DNA from: BHER01 sp051652245
GTDB lineage: Bacteria > Bacillota_I > Bacilli_A > Culicoidibacterales > Culicoidibacteraceae
Length of the DNA: 35,556 nucleotides
Assembly: GCA_051652245.1 (NCBI GenBank)
Contig: JBOFTV010000082.1
Location: 1 to 35,556 of the forward strand
Reading direction: 5' to 3'
Below, one piece after another: positions 7,656 to 13,832 of the stretch. Below the pieces are notes generated by a model, which worked only from the letters and a program-made list of their open reading frames with translations, was not told where the DNA came from and made no database searches. The position numbers and the translations under genes were made by a program. Each line of letters starts with the position of its first letter. Positions within the stretch are counted from its first letter, which is position 1.

Positions 7656-9027
7656 TAAAATATCATTACAGTGGCTGTTGATGTTTGTTTTTATTTTGTT
7701 TTCGGTGATTATCATCGGGACAGTTACATTTACAACTAATGTTGTACTAAAAAGGGAATTCATTACTTATGTAGATAAACTACATGTCGAAGATCTGAGC
7801 GCTATTGCAGAACAGGCGGAAAAATATTTGAATGGGGCTGAAAGTAAGGCTGATTTTGTCGTTTATACGGATCTTCTCGTTAAACAAGGTTTTATCCTTA
7901 AAATTGCGGAAGACGGGCTTATTTTTGATGGTTTTAGCGAGAATGCTGAAGCGCTATCACGTTTAAAAGCGCAATATAACTTAAAAGAAGAACAGGTTTT
8001 ACGCTATTTTGATTCCCTATATTCAACCTATGAGGTTACCGTTACGCAAAAAGGTGAAACCAAAAGTGTTGTGATTTACAATTATCGCCCCTTCTTTATC
8101 AATGAAGACGGTTTTCGACATCTAAATTCATTAAATGAATCTTTTTTATTCATTGGTGGGATTACATTCAGTTTTGCAATATTTTTGAGTATCATTCTAT
8201 CAAAGTCTTTCATTAAGCCACTCAATGCCCTTATCTTGAAACTCAAGGCCATTGAACAAGGTAAGCATGCCGAAGAAATTCGCGTAAATTCGCGAATTAT
8301 TGAGTATCAGGAATTGGTTGCGGCCTTTAATCATTTAAATAACTCACTGAAAAAGCAAAAAGAAATAAGGAAAAATCTTTCAATTGACTTGAGCCATGAA
8401 ATTAGAACACCACTGACATCGATTGGATTAACACTAGAAAACATTAATTATGGAATTTGGAACTATGATACGAAAACAAGTAAAAGCTTGATTGAAGAAG
8501 TAGAGCGAATTCAGCTCTTGATTGAAGATATTCATCAACTAGAACAGGTTGAATCACAGGTGTATGATTTAGTATTAGAGCGGATAAATATTGTTGCGAT
8601 TTTTGAACAGACATTAGCTGTATTCAGGGGTGAAATACAGGAGAAGCAACTGCGAATTACAAAGAAATATTCAACAGAATGGCTATTTGCGGATAAAAAA
8701 AGAATCGCACAAGTGATAATAAATATAATTTCTAATGCCATAAAATATTCGCAACAAAATGGTGAAATTATCATCGAAGTTAAAACGGCAAATGGTGAGG
8801 ACGTGATAAGTATAAAAGATACAGGAATCGGAATAAGCAAAGGGGAGCAGAGCAAAATATTTGACCGCTATTATCGCAGCAGTTCCTCTAAGAAAATCAA
8901 TACACAGGGACTAGGCGTGGGACTATCGATAGTCAAGAAAATTATTGATGCCCATGATGGTGAAATTATGCTATTTAGTGATCGCGATAAAGGAACAGAA
9001 ATAATCATAACATTAAAAAAAAAGTAA
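7645..9027 (+). CDS. Membrane sensor histidine kinase
   Basis: 461 residues from ATG 7645 (GGTGA upstream). TM1 is about residues 8-32, followed by an extracytoplasmic sensor of about 130 residues and TM2 near 170-190. A HAMP segment comes next, then the phosphoacceptor helix DLSHEIRTPLTSIG (His251) and a catalytic domain with N-box NIISNAIKYS, G1 DTGIGIS and G2 GLGVGLSIVKKI. The sensor has no obvious His/Met metal cluster, so the stimulus cannot be read. Cognate partner of the preceding regulator. Confidence 0.93.
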   Translation: MRTNKISLQWLLMFVFILFSVIIIGTVTFTTNVVLKREFITYVDKLHVEDLSAIAEQAEKYLNGAESKADFVVYTDLLVKQGFILKIAEDGLIFDGFSENAEALSRLKAQYNLKEEQVLRYFDSLYSTYEVTVTQKGETKSVVIYNYRPFFINEDGFRHLNSLNESFLFIGGITFSFAIFLSIILSKSFIKPLNALILKLKAIEQGKHAEEIRVNSRIIEYQELVAAFNHLNNSLKKQKEIRKNLSIDLSHEIRTPLTSIGLTLENINYGIWNYDTKTSKSLIEEVERIQLLIEDIHQLEQVESQVYDLVLERINIVAIFEQTLAVFRGEIQEKQLRITKKYSTEWLFADKKRIAQVIINIISNAIKYSQQNGEIIIEVKTANGEDVISIKDTGIGISKGEQSKIFDRYYRSSSSKKINTQGLGVGLSIVKKIIDAHDGEIMLFSDRDKGTEIIITLKKK

Positions 9028-9062
9028 ATCTCCATTAAATCTCCATAATTGAAGCGTATACT
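9025..9062 (+). promoter_or_regulatory. Tandem 11-bp operator and promoter before SHOCT/oxidase genes
   Basis: TAAATCTCCAT occurs twice head-to-tail (9025-9035 and 9036-9046), the first copy containing the kinase stop codon. A -10 (TATACT, 9057-9062) follows; at 17-bp spacing the -35 would be ATTAAA, a poor match overlapping the repeats. Direct repeats with an 11-bp period overlapping a weak -35 are the usual layout for activation by OmpR/PhoB-type regulators. The likely regulator is the one at 6960-7655. Confidence 0.65.
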
Positions 9063-9084
9063 AAAATATAAGGGAGGAATTATC

Positions 9085-9324
9085 ATGAATCGATGTGGCA
9101 TGTTATTTGATGGACAAATGATCGGAGGCTGGTTTACAATGATGCTATTAATTGTTATCGTAATCATCGGGGTTATCTGGTTTTTTTCTAAAACGTCTGA
9201 GCGGACAAAACACTACTCATCAATGGCACTTAATATATTGGAAGAGCGCTATGCCAAAGGTGAGATTGACGAGGATGAATTCAGAGCAAAAAGAAGCACA
9301 CTCTGGGAAAAGAGAAAGCAATAG
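9085..9324 (+). CDS. Small SHOCT-domain membrane protein
   Basis: 79 residues from ATG 9085, preceded by AAGGGAGG. A single membrane helix (about residues 17-37, TMMLLIVIVIIGVIWFF) is followed by a short cytoplasmic C-terminus with ILEERYAKGEIDEDEFRAKR, the SHOCT signature. SHOCT tails are short oligomerisation/interaction modules of unknown biochemistry. Such proteins often accompany metal-resistance genes, as here between a two-component system and a multicopper oxidase. Confidence 0.8.
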   Translation: MNRCGMLFDGQMIGGWFTMMLLIVIVIIGVIWFFSKTSERTKHYSSMALNILEERYAKGEIDEDEFRAKRSTLWEKRKQ

Positions 9325-9336
9325 AAAAAATAAAAC

Positions 9337-9354
9337 CGCTTACTTAAATAAGCG
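9337..9354 (+). other. Small hairpin between SHOCT and oxidase genes
   Basis: CGCTTA (9337-9342) pairs with TAAGCG (9349-9354) across a 6-base loop. There is no T run, so it is more likely an mRNA processing or stability element than a terminator. Confidence 0.35.
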
Positions 9355-9381
9355 TCAATGACAACGAAAGGAACTAAAAAA

Positions 9382-10761
9382 ATGACAAATAAAATAAAAA
9401 TAATCGCAGGAATAGTGGTGGCACTTAGCGTAGTTATCGGGGGGACGACGTTTATTAGCTATCGCAACGAGGTGAAGGTGGTAAATCAGCTCCAGAATTT
9501 AACTTCCAAAAATCCTTATACTATTGAAGGAGACATCAATGAGGGCGATAAAAAATATGAGCTTGATATCGCAAAAATGAAAATGAGCTTAAATGGTGAA
9601 ACCTTTGACCGCTATGTTTACACCGATGAACAAAAGACCGAATATCCAGGTGGGAAGCCAATAATTATAAACGCGGGCGATAACCTAACTATAATGGTGA
9701 AAAACAGTACTGATGTGGACACAAACATACATTGGCATGGGATGTCTGTTCCAAATGATCAAGATGGGCCAGGGATACTAATTAAACCAGGAGGCACACA
9801 TGAATATCAATTTAAAGCAGAAAAAGCGGGAACATATTGGTATCACTCACATGAAAGACCAGTGCGTGATCAAGTTGATGAAGGAATGTATGGCGCAATT
9901 ATTGTTCGTGCAAAAGAGGATAAAGAATATTCACGAGATCAAATTCTGCTTATCGACGATTGGACGGTAAAAAATGAAACAGGGCATATGGAAATTATTG
10001 GTGATGTTGATACGGTAAATGGGAAAACGGGAAATGAAATCACACCAATTGAAATAAAAGGTGGCGAACTAAACAAATTGAGGTTTATTGGTGCCTCAAC
10101 CGCCAAAGTGCATGATTTAAAATTTCCGGTTCCTGTAAGGGTAACGCATACAGATGGGGCACCACTTGTTAGCCCCTACATGACGACATCACTGACACTT
10201 TCCCCAGGTGAAAGATATGATGTTGAACTAAGCGCAAGTGATATTTCAGGCGAGCAATTAGCAATTACAAATGACAGAAAAAAAGGACTAAGTATCCCAA
10301 TCAGCTACAGCGCAGCAAATCAAACGCAAAAGCAAAGCCCCTATATCGCTCCCCAAGGTACGACCCTAGATGCAGTGATGCGCGATAAACAACCCGATAT
10401 TTTGATGTCACTGGGAGATGGCATGGGGAAAGCGGGAATGCTGTGGACCATAAATGGGGAAATTTTCCCTGATGTTGAACAATTTTCCATGGATTTAGGT
10501 AAAACCTATAAAATGCGATTTAGCAATGATGGAAGGCATAAAATGGGGCATCCAATGCATGTTCATGGGGCACATTTTCGCGTAGTGTCTAAAAATGGGA
10601 CAGCAGTTCCAGATGAAATTTGGAAAGATACGATTGATATTCCAACAGGAGAGTACATTGATGTAGTCGTTACCTTTGATAAAGCCGGCACATGGATGGT
10701 GCATTGTCATATTTTGGACCATGAAGATGGCGGAATGATGACATCAATAAAAGTCGAATAA
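9382..10761 (+). CDS. Multicopper oxidase, membrane-anchored or secreted
   Basis: 459 residues from ATG 9382, which has AAAGGAAC at proper spacing; an in-frame ATG at 9358 lacks a ribosome site. An N-terminal hydrophobic segment (about residues 5-27) without lipobox directs it outside. All copper-site motifs are present: HWHG (His117, His119), HSH (His155, His157), HPMHVHGAHF (from His390) and HCHILDHEDGGMM (His441-Cys442-His443), covering the T1 and trinuclear centres. Three-cupredoxin laccase/CueO-type enzymes oxidise Cu(I), Mn(II) or phenolics. Linkage to a two-component system and a Met-rich peptide favours copper detoxification, but that is inference. Confidence 0.92.
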   Translation: MTNKIKIIAGIVVALSVVIGGTTFISYRNEVKVVNQLQNLTSKNPYTIEGDINEGDKKYELDIAKMKMSLNGETFDRYVYTDEQKTEYPGGKPIIINAGDNLTIMVKNSTDVDTNIHWHGMSVPNDQDGPGILIKPGGTHEYQFKAEKAGTYWYHSHERPVRDQVDEGMYGAIIVRAKEDKEYSRDQILLIDDWTVKNETGHMEIIGDVDTVNGKTGNEITPIEIKGGELNKLRFIGASTAKVHDLKFPVPVRVTHTDGAPLVSPYMTTSLTLSPGERYDVELSASDISGEQLAITNDRKKGLSIPISYSAANQTQKQSPYIAPQGTTLDAVMRDKQPDILMSLGDGMGKAGMLWTINGEIFPDVEQFSMDLGKTYKMRFSNDGRHKMGHPMHVHGAHFRVVSKNGTAVPDEIWKDTIDIPTGEYIDVVVTFDKAGTWMVHCHILDHEDGGMMTSIKVE

Positions 10762-10784
10762 AATCATGGTAGTAGGAGAACATC

Positions 10785-11141
10785 ATGATAAACATGTGGT
10801 CAAAATGTGAAGGAAAGGTAAGGTGCATAGGCATGAAAAAGCAATGGTTATTGTTGCTTGCAATCGCAATGTTAGGTAGTGTTGGTTCAACAAGCGTAGT
10901 AGCTAAAAACGGGGCTTCCCCTAAGGTGGAGCCGATGGCGAGCAAAAGGAAGAACAACACTGAGAAAATGCCCGGAATGGTGAACAATAATTGGGAGAAT
11001 CAAGCAGAACGGCGTGAGCAAATGATGGAAAATCGTAACGCAGAACACAAAAAAGGTGACAATCAGCTGCCACATGAAGTGGGGCGAATGAACCAGAAAC
11101 AGGATGAAAAGTGTGGTAATATGAGGCAGCAACGGGCATAA
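10785..11141 (+). CDS. Secreted Met-rich, highly charged small protein
   Basis: 118 residues from ATG 10785 (AGGAG at 7 bp) or 102 from ATG 10833 (AAGGTG at 7 bp); the shorter form gives a more typical signal peptide (KKQWLLLLAIAMLGS, cleavage near VVA-K). The mature part is hydrophilic, rich in Asn, Gln, Lys, Glu and Met (MPGMVNN, REQMMENRN, CGNMRQQ), with one Cys and no recognised domain. Methionine-rich exported peptides next to copper oxidases may bind Cu(I); this is inferred. It ends exactly at the shared terminator. Confidence 0.65.
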   Translation: MINMWSKCEGKVRCIGMKKQWLLLLAIAMLGSVGSTSVVAKNGASPKVEPMASKRKNNTEKMPGMVNNNWENQAERREQMMENRNAEHKKGDNQLPHEVGRMNQKQDEKCGNMRQQRA

Positions 11142-11181
11142 AAAAGCTTGGGTCCATTTAATGGTGGACCCAAGCTTTTTT
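11140..11181. terminator. Bidirectional terminator between convergent genes
   Basis: A perfect 16-bp stem (11140-11155 with 11166-11181) bounded by A6 and T6, with a loop containing ATTTAATGGT. It serves the Met-rich protein gene (+) and the convergent HxlR gene (-). The hairpin contains the HxlR stop codon and encodes its last residues. Nearly the same hairpin is at 6828-6868. Confidence 0.88.
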
Positions 11182-11520
11182 GGTTTGCTGACTATGGGGA
11201 GCGGTGTGTACGGCGATTTTCCGACCTATGTCCTGAAAGACTTCAAGGGCATCAATAAGCTCTAACCCAAGTGGTGTGAGAGCGTATTCAACCTTTAAGG
11301 GATAGCCGCCATAAGTATTTCTTGTGATGAAGCCATCAGCTATTAATTCATTGGCGTGCTGGAGGAGCATCTTCTCGTTAATGTTATTAATGTCGTGGAG
11401 TAATTTTGAGGGGCGGGTGGGGCCAAGTCGCAGCCGCCAGAGGATTATGGTTTTCCATTTCCCGCGAAGCATATCGGCGACTACTTCAATAGGGCAAGTG
11501 TACGGTATTTTTGTTGGCAT
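11158..11520 (-). CDS. HxlR-family transcriptional regulator
   Basis: 120 residues, minus strand, with AAAGGAGG before the start. It shows the HxlR winged-helix pattern: CPIEVVADMLRGKWKTIILW, PSKLLHDINNINEKMLLQH, ELIADGFITRNTYGGYP and VEYALTPLG. These regulators respond to thiol, quinone or aldehyde stress, often through an N-terminal Cys (Cys9 here). The divergent neighbour is the PEBP gene's 3' end, so its target is not obvious from context. Its 3' end is formed by the terminator hairpin. Confidence 0.9.
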   Translation of the reverse strand: MPTKIPYTCPIEVVADMLRGKWKTIILWRLRLGPTRPSKLLHDINNINEKMLLQHANELIADGFITRNTYGGYPLKVEYALTPLGLELIDALEVFQDIGRKIAVHTAPHSQQTKKAWVHH

Positions 11521-11584
11521 ACTAGGTCAACCTCCTTTGCAATATACGATAAGTATATCATAGGTTAGGGTAAACTAGTCGCGT

Positions 11585-11618
11585 CATGCTTAGAAAACAA
11601 CGTCAAAAAGCTAAGCAT
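11585..11618. repeat. Inverted repeat in the HxlR upstream region
   Basis: ATGCTTAG (11585-11592) and CTAAGCAT (11611-11618) form an 8-bp dyad with an 18-base gap, between the PEBP terminator and the HxlR promoter region. It could be an operator or a weak hairpin. Confidence 0.35.
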
Positions 11619-11624
11619 AACAAA

Positions 11625-11658
11625 AAGCTTGTCTCCTGTAAATAAAGGAGACAAGCTT
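11625..11658 (-). terminator. Terminator of the PEBP gene
   Basis: A 13-bp stem (11625-11637 with 11646-11658). Read on the minus strand it begins just after the PEBP stop and is followed by a T run, so it terminates leftward transcription. Confidence 0.8.
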
Positions 11659-11662
11659 CCGC

Positions 11663-12172
11663 TTAGACTAATTTTTCGTATTTTGCTTCGACAGTTGCTG
11701 TTGTGAGCACATGTCCTTTAATCGCATCGATGAGTTGGTTTAAATAAAAACCTTTTGCCAAATCAAGTTTTGTATCGAGTGCATATACTGTTAAGGTATA
11801 ATTATGATCAAAATCAGGAGGTGTCATGCCGCCATAAAATGAAGAGAGTTGATCATTTTGGTTGGCAAGTAGTGGGCTGTTCCAGCTGTTAACGCCTTGA
11901 ACAAAGTCGGTTGCCCCCAGACTTTCATTTTCTAAGACTTCGGTTTTTGTTAGGTTAGCAATTGTCCAATGTGTCCATGCATAGCCTTTTGTTGTTTGAT
12001 AAGCATCGACATCATTGAGGACAACAGCGTAGCTGATTGTGTTTTCTGGTGCATCTTCAATTTTAAAGGGGATTGAATAAGTTGGAACCTTGTTTTCGTT
12101 TAAGATATCACCGTTACCTCCGAATTTTTTTGGGAAATAGCCATTTTTAATGGCAGAGCTTGTTACTTTCAT
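11663..12172 (-). CDS. PEBP/YbhB-type (Raf kinase inhibitor-like) protein
   Basis: 169 residues from the ATG at 12172 (GAAAGG upstream); an upstream in-frame ATG at 12190 gives a poorer fit. It shows the YbhB/YbcL type of the phosphatidylethanolamine-binding fold: P-x-YSIPF-x-IEDAP, AVVLNDVDA, WTHWTIANL, GVNSW, YGGMTPPDFDHNYTLTVYALD. There is no signal peptide, so it is cytoplasmic. The biochemical role of bacterial members is unclear. It is a single-gene transcript with its own terminator. Confidence 0.9.
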   Translation of the reverse strand: MKVTSSAIKNGYFPKKFGGNGDILNENKVPTYSIPFKIEDAPENTISYAVVLNDVDAYQTTKGYAWTHWTIANLTKTEVLENESLGATDFVQGVNSWNSPLLANQNDQLSSFYGGMTPPDFDHNYTLTVYALDTKLDLAKGFYLNQLIDAIKGHVLTTATVEAKYEKLV

Positions 12173-12306
12173 AATTGAACAACCTTTCATTTATATGTTT
12201 TTTGTGGAAATTAATCCCTCGTAATTATCATAACATAATTCGAACAGTTTGAAAATTACCCACTTTTTTGTGGGTGTGGTGTAAAGAAAGGAAAAAGGCA
12301 CATAGA

Positions 12307-12335
12307 TTGACAAAATATCCCTAGAGCGACATAAT
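12307..12335 (+). promoter_or_regulatory. Near-consensus promoter
   Basis: TTGACA (12307-12312), a 17-bp spacer and CATAAT (12330-12335). The predicted start is at the edge of the palindrome 12343-12360. The first sizeable gene downstream is the epimerase at 12578. Confidence 0.65.
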
Positions 12336-12342
12336 GAACCTA

Positions 12343-12360
12343 TGTTTACAGCTGTAAACA
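12343..12360. promoter_or_regulatory. 18-bp palindrome resembling a cop box
   Basis: TGTTTACAGCTGTAAACA is a perfect dyad. Its core TACAGCTGTA matches TACANNTGTA, the operator recognised by CopY-family copper repressors. It sits immediately downstream of a strong promoter, where a bound repressor would block transcription. No CopY gene is in the window, so another regulator is possible. Confidence 0.5.
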
Positions 12361-12419
12361 ATGAATGTCAAGCATTTTACAAAAAAATCAGAATAATAAG
12401 GAATGAAATTATGATATAC

Positions 12420-12428
12420 TGCTATAAT
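12420..12428 (+). promoter_or_regulatory. Extended -10 promoter
   Basis: TGCTATAAT, 150 bp before the epimerase start; no clear -35. Candidate promoter for the epimerase gene. Confidence 0.45.
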
Positions 12429-12577
12429 GAAGATGAGAAAATCAGTGATAAATAAAAGAGCTATTAACTCTTCTTTGATAGGATAATCATTTGACGTAGC
12501 AGACAAAAGGCCCACAATTAATCAATATTATCCTAACAATATAATAACTAAAAAATAATCTGAAAGAAGGAAGATAT

Positions 12578-13543
12578 ATGAAAATAATTCTTATTGGTGG
12601 AGCTGGATTTATTGGCTCACATATTGCAGAAGGCTATGTTAAAGCTGGACATGATGTTATCGTGGTCGATGATTTATCGACAGGAAAAAAGGAAAATATC
12701 CAACATCTAATCGACGAAAAAAAAATAAAACTTTATGAAACGAGCATCTTAAATTATGCGGACTTAGAACAAATTTTCAGTGATTTTCAACCGGAAATAA
12801 TCAATAATCACGCAGCTCAAAAATCTGTTCCCAATTCTGTAGAAGACCCGGTTAAGGATAATAACATCAATATATTAGGTGTTTTCAATCTAATTAAACT
12901 TGCGCATAAATATGGCGTAAAGAAGTTCATCAGCGCATCAAGTGGAGGAGCATTATCAAAAGAAATAACAATTAATGGTGAAAAATCAAAAGAAGAGGAC
13001 ATCCCTCAGCTGATATCACCTTATGCAATTACTAAATATGCCAGTGAAAAATATTTGAAACTTTATGCAAATATGTATGGATTTGATTATATTGGGTTAC
13101 GTTATGCCAATGTTTTTGGCCCAAGACAGGCGGCGGAGGGAGATTGTGGCGTAATTCCGATTTTTGTTAATAATATTCTAGCGAATAAACCATCGATATT
13201 AATGACTTATGATGATATGCCCAACGGCTGCACGCGCGATTATATTTATGTTGCGGATCTAGTTGATTTTAATGTCAAAGTTTTGGATTGCAATGATAAT
13301 ATCAACGATGTCTTTAACCTTGGCTTAAGCAAAGAGTTTTCAATTGGCGAAATTTATAATGGTTTAATCAATGCTTTTGCGGTTAAGCTACCATTAATTA
13401 AACAAGGACCTAGGTTGGGAGATGTAAAACGGTCGGTACTAGATTGTACAAAAGTACTAAAAGCGTTAGACTTTTCCCCTAAAGTAAGCATGGAGGAAGG
13501 CATCAGCAGACTAGTGGCCCATTATATGTCAAACAATCACTAA
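12578..13543 (+). CDS. NAD-dependent epimerase/dehydratase (UDP-glucose 4-epimerase-like)
   Basis: 321 residues, start preceded by GAAAGAAGG. Extended short-chain dehydrogenase: nucleotide-binding GGAGFIGS (residues 7-14), acidic pair VVDDLSTG, the NNHAAQKSV segment, SASSGGA and the catalytic Y-x3-K (Tyr149, Lys153 in SPYAITKYASEKY). LRYANVFGPRQ and RDYIYVADL are typical of UDP-glucose 4-epimerases and related UDP-sugar enzymes. It probably makes a sugar nucleotide for envelope glycans. It is a single gene with its own terminator; exact substrate not determined. Confidence 0.88.
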   Translation: MKIILIGGAGFIGSHIAEGYVKAGHDVIVVDDLSTGKKENIQHLIDEKKIKLYETSILNYADLEQIFSDFQPEIINNHAAQKSVPNSVEDPVKDNNINILGVFNLIKLAHKYGVKKFISASSGGALSKEITINGEKSKEEDIPQLISPYAITKYASEKYLKLYANMYGFDYIGLRYANVFGPRQAAEGDCGVIPIFVNNILANKPSILMTYDDMPNGCTRDYIYVADLVDFNVKVLDCNDNINDVFNLGLSKEFSIGEIYNGLINAFAVKLPLIKQGPRLGDVKRSVLDCTKVLKALDFSPKVSMEEGISRLVAHYMSNNH

Positions 13544-13588
13544 AAGCAAATAATTTAGGTGGTGAACGTTAGTTCCACTATCAGCCTT

Positions 13589-13616
13589 AAAACAACTTAT
13601 AAAAAGTTGTTTTTTA
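13589..13616 (+). terminator. Terminator of the epimerase gene
   Basis: AAAACAACTT (13589-13598) pairs with AAGTTGTTTT (13604-13613), followed by further T residues. It lies 45 bp after the stop codon. Confidence 0.8.
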
Positions 13617-13756
13617 TTGTTAACATCCTAATTCAATGCATATAAGGTAAAAATATTAACTGTCATCTATTGAATAACAATAAAAATAGTTTTTTTACAA
13701 AAAAAGTGCACTTAATGATTACTTATCTAATTTATAGCGGATAAAGAACATAATTG

Positions 13757-13785
13757 TTGAAGTATCTCTGAATTTGTATTATAAT
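13757..13785 (+). promoter_or_regulatory. Promoter of the first beta-helix surface protein
   Basis: TTGAAG (13757-13762), 17 bp, TATAAT (13780-13785), 47 bp before the start codon. The paralogue at 30040 has the equivalent TTGAAT-17-TATAAT, so both genes share promoter architecture. Confidence 0.75.
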
Positions 13786-13832
13786 GTGTTTGCATAACAA
13801 TATTATAATTGCAATAGCAAAAGGAGAATTTT

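Larger units (their letters stand above)
12190..12577. other. Intergenic region with hairpin, two promoters and a palindrome
   Basis: This 388-bp gap contains a hairpin ACCCAC/GTGGGT (12258-12275), a near-consensus promoter (12307-12335), an 18-bp palindrome (12343-12360) and an extended -10 (12420-12428). No convincing gene lies between them and the epimerase. The first promoter opens only an 11-codon frame at 12361. Confidence 0.6.

Noticed and set aside
9358..9381. Upstream ATG as oxidase start
   Set aside because: It has no ribosome site, while ATG 9382 has AAAGGAAC at the right distance.
10495..10987. Met/His-rich minus-strand frames opposite the oxidase and Met-rich genes
   Set aside because: The His/Met content is the complement of the + strand codons; no independent start signals.
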